Origin: Reyranella sp.
GTDB lineage: Bacteria > Pseudomonadota > Alphaproteobacteria > Reyranellales > Reyranellaceae
Assembly (NCBI RefSeq): GCF_004297265.1
Contig: NZ_SCUT01000003.1
Location: forward strand, 62,001-126,000
Direction: 5' to 3'
DNA: 64,000 bases
The notes below the pieces were generated by a model. That model was not told where the DNA came from. It did not search any database and was given only the letters and a program-made list of their open reading frames with translations. Positions 48,238 to 56,961 of this stretch are shown in pieces. Every line of letters starts with the position of its first letter. Within the stretch, counting starts at the first letter, position 1. A program made the position numbers and the translations under genes.

Positions 48238-49235
48238 AGCGGGCGCCGCTTGTCGGCATCGCGGCTCTCGCCGCGGCGCTTCTCGTCTCCTACGTCGTCT
48301 GGGGGGACCGGCTGCTCGCCCTGGCCGGAATCGGCACCGACGACGGGCGCTATCTCGGCTATGTCGAAGGCGAAACCAGCCTGATCGCTCCGCCGACCGC
48401 CGGACGGCTGATCGAGCGGACCGTCGAGCGCGGCAGCAGGGTGAAGAAGGGCGACCGGCTGTTCGTCATCGATCCCATTGCCGCCAAAGCCGAGGTCGCG
48501 CGCGCCGAGGCGATGCTCGCGGAAGCCAGGGCGCGGCACGAGAACCTGCTGACCGGCAAGCGGCAGGAGGAACAGGACGTGATCCGCGCCCAGCGCCGCG
48601 AGATCGAGGCGGCGCTCGTGCAGGCCGAGGCAGAACTGAAGCGCCAGACCGAGCTGGTGGCGCGTAACATCTCGACCCACCAGGCTTTCGAACAGGCCGA
48701 CTCGCAGGTGCGCCAACTCAAGTCGCGCGCAGCCTCGCTGGAGGCGCAGGAACGCGTCGGCGATCTCGCCGCGCGACAGAGCGAGATCGCCGCGGCCGCC
48801 GCCCTGATCGAGCAGAGTCAGGCCAATCTCGCGCAGGCGAAGAAGCGTCTCGACGACCTGATGCCGCTCGCGCCCGAGGACGCGCTGGTCGAGAACACCT
48901 TCTACAATGTCGGCGAATGGGTGCCCGCGGGTTCGCCCGTCGTGTCGCTGCTGCCGGACTTCCGCGTGAAGCTGCGCTTCTTCGTCCCGGAGGAGGACGT
49001 GGCCCGTGCTCGCACCGGCCGCGAAGTCGCCTTCACCTGCGACTCCTGCCCCGCCGGCCTCAAGGCCACGATCATCTACGTCTCGCCGCGTGCCGAATAT
49101 ACCCCCCCGGTGATCTACTCCCAGAGCGCGCGGACCAAGCTCGTCTTCCTGGTCGAGGCACGTCCCCTGAACGTGAGCACACCGTTGCCGCCGGGATTGC
49201 CGGTCTCGGTCGAGCCCTTCGGGCCGTCGCAATGA
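48234..49235 (+). CDS. HlyD-family membrane fusion protein
   Basis: 333 residues. An N-terminal membrane anchor (about 5-28) is followed by a biotinyl-lipoyl-like domain (YVEGETSLIAPPTAGRLIE, KKGDRLFVIDP), a coiled coil of about 110 residues rich in Ala, Glu, Gln and Arg (about 80-190), and a beta-barrel domain (NVGEWVPAGSPVVSLLPD). It links an inner-membrane pump to an outer-membrane channel. Its ATG overlaps the TetR stop and its stop overlaps the ATPase start. Confidence 0.92.
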   Translation: MKRAPLVGIAALAAALLVSYVVWGDRLLALAGIGTDDGRYLGYVEGETSLIAPPTAGRLIERTVERGSRVKKGDRLFVIDPIAAKAEVARAEAMLAEARARHENLLTGKRQEEQDVIRAQRREIEAALVQAEAELKRQTELVARNISTHQAFEQADSQVRQLKSRAASLEAQERVGDLAARQSEIAAAAALIEQSQANLAQAKKRLDDLMPLAPEDALVENTFYNVGEWVPAGSPVVSLLPDFRVKLRFFVPEEDVARARTGREVAFTCDSCPAGLKATIIYVSPRAEYTPPVIYSQSARTKLVFLVEARPLNVSTPLPPGLPVSVEPFGPSQ

Positions 49236-50158
49236 CTCTGGCGATCGACGTCCACGACCTGGTGAAGCGCTACGGCACGCGCACGGTCGTCGACAAGTTC
49301 AGCCTCGCCGTCGAGACAGGCCGGATCTGCGGCTTCCTCGGGCCGAACGGCTCGGGCAAGACCACCACCTTGCGCATGATCTGCGGCCTGCTCACGCCGG
49401 ACGGCGGCGGCGGCACCTGCCTCGGCCACGACCTCGTGCGTGACCGCGAGGCGATCAAGCGCCGGACCGGCTACATGACGCAGCGCTTCGGCCTCTATGA
49501 GGATCTGACGATTCGCGAGAACCTCGAATTCGTCGGTCGCGTCTACGGACTCGATCGGCTGAAGGAGCGAGTCGACCAATCGCTGGAGCGGCTCGGCCTC
49601 ACGACGCGCCAGGGCCAGCTCGCGGGCTCGCTGTCGGGCGGCTGGAAGCAGCGCCTGGCACTTGCCGCCTGCGTGCTGCACGAGCCCAAGCTGCTGCTGC
49701 TGGACGAGCCGACGGCCGGTGTTGACCCCAAAGCCCGCCGCGCCTTCTGGGACGAAATCCATTCCTACGCCGCCGACGGTATCACCGTTCTGGTCTCGAC
49801 CCATTACATGGACGAGGCCGAACGCTGTCACGAGATCGCCTACATCGCCTATGGCGAACTGATGGCGCGCGGCACGGCCGAGGAGATCATCCGCCAATCC
49901 GGTCTTTTCGCCTTCATCGCGACCGGCCCCGGCGCCGACCGGCTGGCCGCAAAGCTCCGCGACGCGCCCGGCGTCAGCGCCGCCGCGGCCTTCGGCACGA
50001 CGCTCCATGTCTGCGGCCCCGACCGCACGGCGCTGGAAAAGGCAATCGCGCCGTATCGCGGCGATCCCGGCATCGTCTGGGAAGAATCCGAACCGACCCT
50101 GGAAGACATCTTCATCCACCTGATGGGACGGGCGCGCGACAATGCACCGGGCGCGTAA
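49232..50158 (+). CDS. ABC transporter ATPase of an export pump (YbhF-like)
   Basis: 308 residues. Walker A FLGPNGSGKTTTLRMI, signature LSGGWKQRLALAACVL, Walker B LLLLDEPTAGVDP, and switch His in VSTHYMDEAERC. One nucleotide-binding domain, unlike the fused two-domain YbhF. It energises the ABC-2 permease encoded after a 213-base gap. Its start overlaps the HlyD stop by ATGA. Confidence 0.93.
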   Translation: MTLAIDVHDLVKRYGTRTVVDKFSLAVETGRICGFLGPNGSGKTTTLRMICGLLTPDGGGGTCLGHDLVRDREAIKRRTGYMTQRFGLYEDLTIRENLEFVGRVYGLDRLKERVDQSLERLGLTTRQGQLAGSLSGGWKQRLALAACVLHEPKLLLLDEPTAGVDPKARRAFWDEIHSYAADGITVLVSTHYMDEAERCHEIAYIAYGELMARGTAEEIIRQSGLFAFIATGPGADRLAAKLRDAPGVSAAAAFGTTLHVCGPDRTALEKAIAPYRGDPGIVWEESEPTLEDIFIHLMGRARDNAPGA

Positions 50159-50171
50159 TGTCTCAATACGC

Positions 50172-50347
50172 CCTCTCCGCCCGCGCGGCGGGGGGAGAGG
50201 GAGGGGACCCACGCGTAGCGTGGGGAGGGTGAGGTGGGTCAAACGCCGTCGCTTCCATCCGACGGTCTCGCCTGCCATCGACACCACCTCACCTTCCCAT
50301 TGCTTCGCAATGGGCCCCTTCCTCTCCCCCACTTCGTGGCGGAGAGG
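50172..50347. repeat. Inverted pair of two-hairpin palindromic repeats
   Basis: Left copy 50172-50239 and right copy 50282-50347 are imperfect inverted repeats. Each folds as two hairpins. Left: 50172-50200 (CCTCTCC...GGAGAGG with CCCGC/GCGGG) and 50208-50224 (CCCACGC, GTA, GCGTGGG). Right: 50321-50347 (CCAC/GTGG inner pairs) and 50296-50314 (CCCATTGC/GCAATGGG). Stem sequences differ between copies but pairing is kept. The 42-base spacer holds a further CCGTCG/CGACGG stem (50246-50265). It lies between the ATPase and permease genes of one operon. Confidence 0.8.
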
Positions 50348-50371
50348 AGTCCTGACTGCGAGAGGTTGGTG

Positions 50372-51520
50372 ATGCGCTGGTTCCAGACGCGCCGCGGCTT
50401 CCTGCGGCGGCTCGGGGCCATGATCGTGAAGGAGGTGCTGCAGCTTCGGCGCGACAGACTGACCTTTGCCATGATGTTCGGCATGCCGATCGTCCAGCTC
50501 CTGCTGTTCGGCTATGCCATCGACGCCGACCCGCATCATCTTCCGACCGCCGTCATCTCGGCCGACCAGAGTCAGATCACACGCACCGTGCTGTCGGCGC
50601 TTAACAACACCGGTTACATGCGCTTCACGCATCATCCCTCGAGCGAAGAGGAGGCCAACGCGCTGCTACAGCGGGGCGAGGTGCAGTTCGTGGTCACCAT
50701 CCCGTCCGATTTCACGCGCCGCCTGGTGCGCGGTGAGCGGGCGCAGATCCTGATCGACGCCGATGCCACCGATCCGATGGCGGCCGCCAACCCGCTGGCC
50801 GCGGCCGGGCCGTCGATCGCCCAGGCGCTCGCCCGCGATTTCGTGGGACCGCTGGCCGGCCTGCGCGACAAGCCCGATTCCGTCGAGGTGGTGGTGCAGC
50901 GCCGCTACAATCCGGAAGGCAAGTCGCGGCTCAACATCGTGCCCGGCCTGCTGGCGGTGATCCTCACCATGACCATGGTGATGATGACGGCACTCGCCGT
51001 CACTCGGGAACGCGAGCGCGGCACCATGGAGAACCTGCTCGCCATGCCGGTACGGCCGGTCGAGGTCATGATCGGCAAGATCATGCCCTATATCGTCATC
51101 GGTGCCGTGCAGGTGACCGTCATCCTGCTGGTTTCGCGGGTACTGTTCGACGTCGCCATCCAGGGCAGCGTGTTCCTGCTGGCGACCGGCACGGCGCTGT
51201 TCATCACCGTGAACCTCGCCATCGGCTTCACCATCTCGACGCTGACGCAGAACCAGCTGCAGGCCATGCAGGCATCCTTCTTCATGATGCTGCCGTCGAT
51301 CCTGCTCTCCGGCTTCATGTTCCCCTTCCGCGGCATGCCCGTCTGGGCTCAATGGATCGGCGAGGCGCTGCCCGCCACTCATTTCATGCGGGTGGTCCGC
51401 GGAGTCATGCTGAAGGGTGCGGGCTTCGACGACATCTCGACCGAACTCGCCGCCCTCCTCGCCATGCTGCTGATCGTCTCGCTGGTCGCCGTGAGCCGAT
51501 ACAAGGTGACATTGGATTAG
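50372..51520 (+). CDS. ABC-2-type export permease (YbhR/YbhS-like)
   Basis: 382 residues from ATG at 50372, with GAGAGG upstream; in-frame starts further up would run through the repeat and are rejected. The layout is a short cytoplasmic start, one membrane helix (about 30-48), a periplasmic domain of about 130 residues, and five C-terminal helices. ABC-2 signature: RERERGTMENLLAMPVRPVEVMIGK and LPATHFMRVVRGVMLKG. Works with the ATPase and HlyD protein to export an unknown, probably hydrophobic, compound. Confidence 0.92.
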   Translation: MRWFQTRRGFLRRLGAMIVKEVLQLRRDRLTFAMMFGMPIVQLLLFGYAIDADPHHLPTAVISADQSQITRTVLSALNNTGYMRFTHHPSSEEEANALLQRGEVQFVVTIPSDFTRRLVRGERAQILIDADATDPMAAANPLAAAGPSIAQALARDFVGPLAGLRDKPDSVEVVVQRRYNPEGKSRLNIVPGLLAVILTMTMVMMTALAVTRERERGTMENLLAMPVRPVEVMIGKIMPYIVIGAVQVTVILLVSRVLFDVAIQGSVFLLATGTALFITVNLAIGFTISTLTQNQLQAMQASFFMMLPSILLSGFMFPFRGMPVWAQWIGEALPATHFMRVVRGVMLKGAGFDDISTELAALLAMLLIVSLVAVSRYKVTLD

Positions 51521-51590
51521 TTCCTTGAGGGGCTGACCTGCGAAAGCAGTGCCTTGACCGGAGTCGCATCTCGGCCTCCTCTGCCTGCGA

Positions 51591-52514
51591 ATGTCCGCAC
51601 CCGCCATCGACACAAACGATACGCTGTCCCGCCTGATCCCGTCGCGTACGGCGCGCGGCTTCTTCCTGGCCGTGCTATCGGGCCTCTTCTTCAACTTTCT
51701 GAACGCTTCGGTGAAGGAGCTGGCGAGCGAGATGCCGCCGCTCTACGTCGCCTGGGGCCGGTGGGTGGCCGGCGTCGCGCTGATCGCGCCCTACCTCTTC
51801 TGGCGGGCCGGCCTCGCCGGCATGAAGACCCAGGACCTGAAGCTCCACTGCTTCCGCGGCGTCTTCCACACGTCGGGCTATGCGCTGTGGTACGAGGCCG
51901 TGGTCTGGCTGCCGCTCGCCACCATGGCGGCGCTGGGCTTCACCGGGCCGATCTTCGTCACCCTGGGCGCCGTCATCTTCCTGCGCGAGACCGTGCACTG
52001 GCGGCGCTGGCTGGCGGTCGGCATCGGCTTCGCCGGCATGCTGATCATCGTGCGGCCGGGCCTCGTCACCGTGAACCCCGGCATCGTCATGATGCTCTGC
52101 GCCGTGCCGCTGATCGCCGGCTCCAACCTCGTGGCCAAGGTCGTGTCGGGCCGCGACAAACCGGCCGTTGTCGTGCTGTGGCAGAGCGTGATCGGCGCGA
52201 TCTGCTTCACGCCGCTCGGCCTGTGGTTCTGGCAGACACCGACCCCCGACCAGCTCCTGCTGTTCCTGGCGGCGGGCTTCTTCGGGACGATGGGCTACTT
52301 CTTCATCACCTGGGCCTATCGCCTGCTCGACATTTCCGCCCTGCAGTCCATCACCTTTCTCGGCATCGTCTGGGCCGCCTTGATGGACGTGGCGGTCTGG
52401 GGCAAGACCTCGGACATCTGGACCTTCGTGGGCGCCGCCATCATCGTGGCCTCCACGACCTACATCGCCCACCGCGAGGCAAGAGCGGGGGCCGCGGGAG
52501 GAAAGAAGAAATGA
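51591..52514 (+). CDS. DMT-family transporter (two EamA domains)
   Basis: 307 residues, ten predicted membrane helices in two EamA repeats: GFFLAVLSGLFFNFLNASVKEL starts the first, FAGMLIIVRPGLVTVNPG ends it, and YFFITWAYRLLDISALQSITFLG lies in the second. DMT carriers export amino acids or metabolites through the inner membrane. Its stop overlaps the following SDR start by ATGA. Confidence 0.9.
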   Translation: MSAPAIDTNDTLSRLIPSRTARGFFLAVLSGLFFNFLNASVKELASEMPPLYVAWGRWVAGVALIAPYLFWRAGLAGMKTQDLKLHCFRGVFHTSGYALWYEAVVWLPLATMAALGFTGPIFVTLGAVIFLRETVHWRRWLAVGIGFAGMLIIVRPGLVTVNPGIVMMLCAVPLIAGSNLVAKVVSGRDKPAVVVLWQSVIGAICFTPLGLWFWQTPTPDQLLLFLAAGFFGTMGYFFITWAYRLLDISALQSITFLGIVWAALMDVAVWGKTSDIWTFVGAAIIVASTTYIAHREARAGAAGGKKK

Positions 52515-53281
52515 CGGATCGTCTGGCCGGCAAGGTTGCGCTCATCACCGGCGGCGCCTCGGGCCTCGGCGCCAATGCCGCCGAACTGATGGCCAAGGAA
52601 GGCGCCAAGGTAGTCATCGCCGATGTCGCGGCCGATCGCGGCAAGGCGGTCGCCGACCGGTTGGGCTCCGCCGGCCATTTCGTGAAGCTCGACGTGACCA
52701 GCGAGGACAACTGGAAGGCCGCCATCCAGGAGACCGTCGACAAGTTCGGCGCCCTCCACGTGCTGCTGAATTCGGCCGGCATCGGCCTCAGCAAGACGGT
52801 CGAGGAGATCGAGCTCGCGGAATGGCGCAAGGTCCACGCAATCGACCTCGACGGCGTGTTCCTGGGCTGCAAGCACGGCGTCGCCGAGATCAAGAAGCAC
52901 ACGGCCCGCCTCGGCGGCTCGGTTATCAACATCTCGTCGATCTCGGGCATCATCGCCGGCGCCAACATGGCGGCCTACAATTCGGCCAAGGCCGGCGTTC
53001 GCCTGCTCAGCAAGTCGGTTGCGCTGCACTGCGCCAAGTCCGGCTACAACATCCGCTGCAATTCGGTGCACCCGACCTTCATCGACACACCGATCCTCGA
53101 CAAGTATCGCGACCGCTTCGGCCAGGACCTGATGCAGCAGAAGCTCGGCAAGCAGGTCCCGATCGGCCGCCTCGGCCGCCCTGAGGAAGTGGGTTGGGCC
53201 CTTGTCTTCCTCGCTTCCGACGAATCGAGCTTCATGACCGGCTCGGAAGTGATCATCGACGGCGGCATCTCGGCGATGTGA
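52511..53281 (+). CDS. Short-chain dehydrogenase/reductase
   Basis: 256 residues from ATG at 52511. Classical SDR: KVALITGGASGLGANAAEL, LLNSAGIGLS, catalytic SSISGI Ser, and the YNSAK Tyr/Lys pair in AAYNSAKAGVRLL. C-terminal GSEVIIDGGIS is typical. NAD(P)-dependent oxidoreductase with unknown substrate, similar to cyclohexanol or 3-alpha-hydroxy-type dehydrogenases. Translationally coupled to the DMT carrier and followed after 2 bases by a small membrane protein gene. Confidence 0.93.
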   Translation: MTDRLAGKVALITGGASGLGANAAELMAKEGAKVVIADVAADRGKAVADRLGSAGHFVKLDVTSEDNWKAAIQETVDKFGALHVLLNSAGIGLSKTVEEIELAEWRKVHAIDLDGVFLGCKHGVAEIKKHTARLGGSVINISSISGIIAGANMAAYNSAKAGVRLLSKSVALHCAKSGYNIRCNSVHPTFIDTPILDKYRDRFGQDLMQQKLGKQVPIGRLGRPEEVGWALVFLASDESSFMTGSEVIIDGGISAM

Positions 53282-53283
53282 CG

Positions 53284-53589
53284 ATGAAGCCGGGCGAGCC
53301 GATCTCACTCAGAGAACTGGTCGATCCAAAGCCGACGTCCCGCGCAGAGATGGTGGCACTTGTGCCGCCACCCGCCATGAAAGAAGTAGACGCTCCACAA
53401 CTCGAGGATCATGCGATTGAAGTCCAGGGCTTCCCGGGGCGCACCCTCGATGGCACGGGCATCATGGAGCCTGCTTCCGCAAACGCGCGGCTGCCGCGCT
53501 GGGTTCGCGTCACGATGTTTGTTTTTTCTGCCGTTAATGTCTTGCTGTTGATTTACTGGCTTTTCATACAATTCGCGCCAACACGTTGA
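53284..53589 (+). CDS. Small tail-anchored hypothetical protein
   Basis: 101 residues from ATG at 53284, starting 2 bases after the SDR stop. Residues 1-75 are polar with many Pro and Glu (MKPGEPISLRELVDPKPTSR). Residues 77-98 are one strongly hydrophobic helix, followed by the short end APTR. The last 80 coding bases are less GC-rich than the neighbours. No family recognised. Its position suggests it may hold partner proteins at the membrane, but that is conjecture. Confidence 0.6.
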   Translation: MKPGEPISLRELVDPKPTSRAEMVALVPPPAMKEVDAPQLEDHAIEVQGFPGRTLDGTGIMEPASANARLPRWVRVTMFVFSAVNVLLLIYWLFIQFAPTR

Positions 53590-53598
53590 GGCCCACTC

Positions 53599-54393
53599 AT
53601 GCTTCTCAATCTCGACGGACGTAAGATCTACTTCGACCTGGCCGGGCCGCAGAACGCGCCGACGGTCTGCTTCACCCATTCGCTGGCGGCCGATGGCGGC
53701 ATGTGGACCGAACAGCTCGTGCCGCTGCTTGCCGCTGGCTATCGCGTGTTGCGTCTCGACATGCGCGGACATGGCGGCAGCCAGCCGGTCGAAGGCGACT
53801 ACACGATGGACCAGCTCGCGGGCGACGTGAAGGGCGCGCTCGACGTGCTGGGCATCTGGAAGGTCCATTACATCGGCCTGTCGATCGGCGGCATGATCGG
53901 CCAGGGTTTCGCGCTCAGTTACCCCGAGCGGCTGCAATCGCTGACCCTGTGCGACACGCACCCCTCTTCGCCCGACGATTCGGCCGGCCTGTGGGACCAG
54001 CGCAAGGCGGCGGTCCGCGCGGGCGGCGTCAAGGCGCTGGCCGACAGCAACATGGAGCGGTGGTTCACGCCGGAATTCAAGGAGGCCAATCCGACACGGT
54101 GGAAAGAGATCCATTCAACGATCTGCGGCACGTCGGACGCCGGCTTCCTGGGCTGCGCCGCCGCCATCCAGAACTTCGACTATCTCGACCGGCTGCCCAC
54201 CATAAAGGTCCCGACCCTGGTGATCTGCGGCGACGAGGATCCGGCAACGCCGCCCGACCGCAACAAGCTGATCGCGTCGAAGATCCCCGGCGCGCGCTAC
54301 GAGGACATCGCCAAGGCCCGCCACCTGCCAAACGTCGAGCGGCCCGATCCGTTCAACCGGCTCATGATGAGCTTCCTCGGCCTCAATCGTTAG
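53599..54393 (+). CDS. Alpha/beta hydrolase, 3-oxoadipate-enol-lactonase-like
   Basis: 264 residues. Oxyanion region HSLAADGGMW, nucleophile elbow GLSIGGMIG with Ser, acid in ICGDEDPATPP, and late His in ARHLPNVERPD. The overall pattern fits PcaD-type hydrolases, which open enol-lactones in aromatic degradation, but no pca genes are adjacent. It follows the small membrane protein by 9 bases and precedes an acyl-CoA dehydrogenase by 10 bases, so the genes from 51591 to 55570 may form one operon. Confidence 0.88.
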   Translation: MLLNLDGRKIYFDLAGPQNAPTVCFTHSLAADGGMWTEQLVPLLAAGYRVLRLDMRGHGGSQPVEGDYTMDQLAGDVKGALDVLGIWKVHYIGLSIGGMIGQGFALSYPERLQSLTLCDTHPSSPDDSAGLWDQRKAAVRAGGVKALADSNMERWFTPEFKEANPTRWKEIHSTICGTSDAGFLGCAAAIQNFDYLDRLPTIKVPTLVICGDEDPATPPDRNKLIASKIPGARYEDIAKARHLPNVERPDPFNRLMMSFLGLNR

Positions 54394-54403
54394 GACACTA
54401 CCA

Positions 54404-55570
54404 ATGGATTTCGCCTTCTCCGAAGACCAGCTCGCCATCAAGGACAGCGTCGCCAAGCTGTGCGCCGGCTTCGACGACAAATACTGGCTGAAGAAGGACA
54501 AGGACGGCGGCTTCCCGGAGGATTTCTACCGGACGATGGCCGATGCCGGATGGCTGGGTATCGCCATGCCCGAGGAGTTCGGGGGCGCGGGTCTCGGCAT
54601 CACCGAGGCGGCGATCATGATGCAGGCGGTGGCCGAGTCGGGCGCGGCCCTGCAGGGCGCCTCGGCGATCCATCTCAACGTGTTCGGGCCCAACCCGATC
54701 GTGGTGTTCGGTACGGAGGAGCAGAAGAAGCGAATCCTGCCCGACATCATCAAGGGCAAGGTGAAGGGCTGCTTCGCCGTCACCGAGCCCGATGCCGGCC
54801 TTAACACCACGGCGCTCGAGACCAAGGCCGAGCGCGACGGCAACGGCTACGTTGTCCACGGCAAGAAGACCTGGACCACGACGGCGCAGGTCGCCGACAA
54901 GATGCTGCTGATCGCCCGCACCACGCCGAAGGAAAAGTGCAAGCGGCCGACCGACGGGCTGTCGCTGTTCTACACCGACTTCGACCGCAGCAGGATCGAG
55001 GTGCGCGAGATCGAGAAGATGGGCCGCAAGGCCATCGACACCAACCAGGTGTTCATCGACGGGCTGAAAGTGCCGCTCGAGGATCGCATCGGCGAGGAGG
55101 GCAAGGGCTTCCACTATCTGCTGCACGGGCTGAACCCCGAGCGCATCCTGATCGCCGCCGAAGCGATCGGCATCGGCAAGGCCGCGCTCGCCCGTGCCAC
55201 GCAATATGCAAAGGAGAGGGTCGTGTTCGGCCGTCCGATCGGCAAGAACCAGGCGATCCAGCACCCGTTGGCCGAGAGCTGGATGCAGCTCGAGGCGGCC
55301 AACCTGCTCGCCTTCAAGGCGGCCTGGCTGTACGACAACGGCAAGGACTGCGGCGCCGAGGCCAATTCGGCCAAGTATCTCGGTGCCCGTTCCGCCTACG
55401 ATGCCTGCGAACGCGCCATCCTGACCCATGGCGGCTACGGTTACGCCAAGGAGTTCCACGTGGAGCGCTTCCTGCGCGAGGTCATGATCGCGCGCATCGC
55501 GCCGGTCAGCGAGCAGCTGGTCCTCTGCTACGTGGCGGAGCGGGTGTTGGGACTGCCGAAGAGCTACTGA
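54404..55570 (+). CDS. Acyl-CoA dehydrogenase
   Basis: 388 residues. FAD-binding motif CFAVTEPDAGLNTTALETKA, KKTWTTTAQVADKMLLIA, and C-terminal HGGYGYAKEFHVERFLREVM followed by ARIAPVSEQLVL at the active-site region. Compared with the other three dehydrogenases in the window it belongs to a different branch. It probably follows the hydrolase in catabolism of an acyl-CoA ester. No terminator is visible; 55571-55696 shows only a small direct repeat. Confidence 0.94.
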   Translation: MDFAFSEDQLAIKDSVAKLCAGFDDKYWLKKDKDGGFPEDFYRTMADAGWLGIAMPEEFGGAGLGITEAAIMMQAVAESGAALQGASAIHLNVFGPNPIVVFGTEEQKKRILPDIIKGKVKGCFAVTEPDAGLNTTALETKAERDGNGYVVHGKKTWTTTAQVADKMLLIARTTPKEKCKRPTDGLSLFYTDFDRSRIEVREIEKMGRKAIDTNQVFIDGLKVPLEDRIGEEGKGFHYLLHGLNPERILIAAEAIGIGKAALARATQYAKERVVFGRPIGKNQAIQHPLAESWMQLEAANLLAFKAAWLYDNGKDCGAEANSAKYLGARSAYDACERAILTHGGYGYAKEFHVERFLREVMIARIAPVSEQLVLCYVAERVLGLPKSY

Positions 55571-55611
55571 CCGGCGTCCGATTGAGGCGGAAAAGGGGCA
55601 AGCACAGACGA

Positions 55612-55627
55612 TTGTATCGTTTGTATC
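55612..55627 (+). repeat. Short direct repeat
   Basis: TTGTATC occurs at 55612-55618 and 55621-55627, a 9-base period close to one helical turn, in the gap upstream of the secreted Cys-repeat protein gene. It might be a regulator site. The evidence is slight. Confidence 0.3.
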
Positions 55628-55696
55628 AGCAACCCCTTGGCGATTCAGGGCGTTTGTTCAGTACCTGATCGCAACCAACTCAACGGGAGCCGAACA

Positions 55697-56080
55697 ATGA
55701 CCCGCAACCAGCTGCACGCCGGCCTGGCGCTGGGAAGCGTGTTCCTCATGGCGGGGATCGTGACCTTCGCCCCGCCGATCCCGCCCGCCTCGGCCCAGAG
55801 CCAGGCTGAGCGCATCTGCCGGGAGCAGGGCATCACCTCCAGGACCGAAGGCTATGAATATTGCCTGTCCCAGGCCACGCGCGCCCTCGAATGGGGCAAG
55901 CCCGAGATCGCCTATACGATGGCGCGGGTGACTGCCAACGCCCGGGATTCGTGCCTCGAGTACGGCCTGTCGCCCGCCACCTCCGGCTACAAGAGCTGCA
56001 TGGAGCGCGAGACCCATGCCCGTCGCCTGCTCGTCTTCACGGACGAGCCGCAGTACGACAAGGACATCGCCCATCAATAG
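55697..56080 (+). CDS. Secreted protein with two C-x14-C repeats, first paralogue
   Basis: 127 residues from ATG at 55697 with GGGAGCC upstream. Signal peptide at 1-33, cleavage after ASA. The mature protein holds two copies of the same motif: C41 to C56 and C86 to C101, each C, three residues, G-I/L, then T, two residues, Y, two residues, C. Likely disulfides in the periplasm. A second protein at 57051-57458 has the same two motifs. Unknown family; the only neighbours are the SRPBCC/ArsR pair. Confidence 0.78.
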   Translation: MTRNQLHAGLALGSVFLMAGIVTFAPPIPPASAQSQAERICREQGITSRTEGYEYCLSQATRALEWGKPEIAYTMARVTANARDSCLEYGLSPATSGYKSCMERETHARRLLVFTDEPQYDKDIAHQ

Positions 56081-56623
56081 TCACGGTTTGGGGTAGAGCT
56101 TCTCGTATTCGCCCTCGATATCGCCGAACACCGACCAGAACGCAGGCGGTGTTCGCCCGTTGGCCCGCTCGACCAGTATGTCGAGATGTGTGTGCCAACC
56201 GCCGCTCACCATGACCATCTCGTTGCGGCTTGCCAGCCTGCGATGCGTGACCGTGAGAAGCACCCGAGAACCTTGTGGATTCAGTTCGAAGGTGACTTCG
56301 GAGTCGGGCGACCAGGTGAAAGCCAGGAGATAGGGCGCTTCGATACGTGTAATAGTGTGCTCGCTGGTCGGAGGCTTGGCGTCGATGTCCCTGTACTTGG
56401 CGGGCGCAGGCGCCTTGTGAGGTGAGAGTTCGGTGTGACGAAAAGTGAACCGGGCCTTGCCGCCGACTTTCAAGTCCATGGGGCCTGAGGCCAGCCATTC
56501 GCCGCGCTTCCCGGAATCCGTGAGGAATTCCCAGACGGTCTCGATCGGACCGGGTAGCAGGCGTTCGAAACGGACCTCGGCGGGTGCAACGATACGGCCG
56601 TAGTTCTTGGTCGGGGCGATCAT
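56081..56623 (-). CDS. SRPBCC (AHSA1-like) domain protein
   Basis: 180 residues. Typical start of the AHSA1 group: VRFERLLPGPIETVWEFLTD, then SGKRGEWLASGPMDL and a C-terminal helix GWHTHLDILVERANG. The fold has a hydrophobic cavity for a small ligand. It is co-transcribed with an ArsR-type gene (4-base overlap), the usual arrangement in which ArsR controls the pair. The ligand is unknown. In this copy the ArsR gene is broken, so control may be lost. Confidence 0.9.
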   Translation of the reverse strand: MIAPTKNYGRIVAPAEVRFERLLPGPIETVWEFLTDSGKRGEWLASGPMDLKVGGKARFTFRHTELSPHKAPAPAKYRDIDAKPPTSEHTITRIEAPYLLAFTWSPDSEVTFELNPQGSRVLLTVTHRRLASRNEMVMVSGGWHTHLDILVERANGRTPPAFWSVFGDIEGEYEKLYPKP

Positions 56624-56930
56624 GCGCGGCTCCTCTTCTTTCGGGCGTGCTTGAGCAATGCGGTTTCGAGAGCGTCGAGGCGCCCCGTCCAGAAGCGCTG
56701 GTAATAGGCGATCCAGCGGTCGGCCTCGGCGAGCGGACCGGCCTCGATGCGACAGCGATGGGTGCGCCCCTCGATCGTCCGCTTCAGAAGGCCCGCTCCC
56801 TCCAGCACCTTCACGTGCTTGGCGACGGCGGCGAAGGACATGTCGAACGGCTCGGCGAGTTCGCCGACGCTGTGGGATCGGCCAGGGCGTGAAAGATGCG
56901 ATCGAGATCGCCGGTTTTCAATTCAACCAT
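56620..56930 (-). pseudogene. Frameshifted ArsR-family regulator
   Basis: From ATG at 56930 the frame reads MVELKTGDLDRIFHALADPT, a normal ArsR start, and then shifts. The correct continuation SVGELAEPFDMSFAAVAKHV resumes in another frame from 56871 and runs to the stop at 56620. The roughly 13 residues expected between them (helix 2 of the winged helix) are absent, as if about 40 bases were deleted. The remaining ATG at 56841 would give 73 residues without a complete DNA-binding domain. A sequencing error is less likely, because residues are missing as well as the frame being shifted. Confidence 0.75.
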
Positions 56931-56939
56931 ATGGTTGAA
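56922..56939. promoter_or_regulatory. ArsR operator 1, overlapping the arsR start codon
   Basis: TTCAACCATATGGTTGAA is a perfect 18-base palindrome. The first three codons of the arsR frame lie inside it. It is the site type of ArsR proteins paired with SRPBCC genes. Confidence 0.75.
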
Positions 56940-56961
56940 CGTATCTGGTCTGACGATGTCA

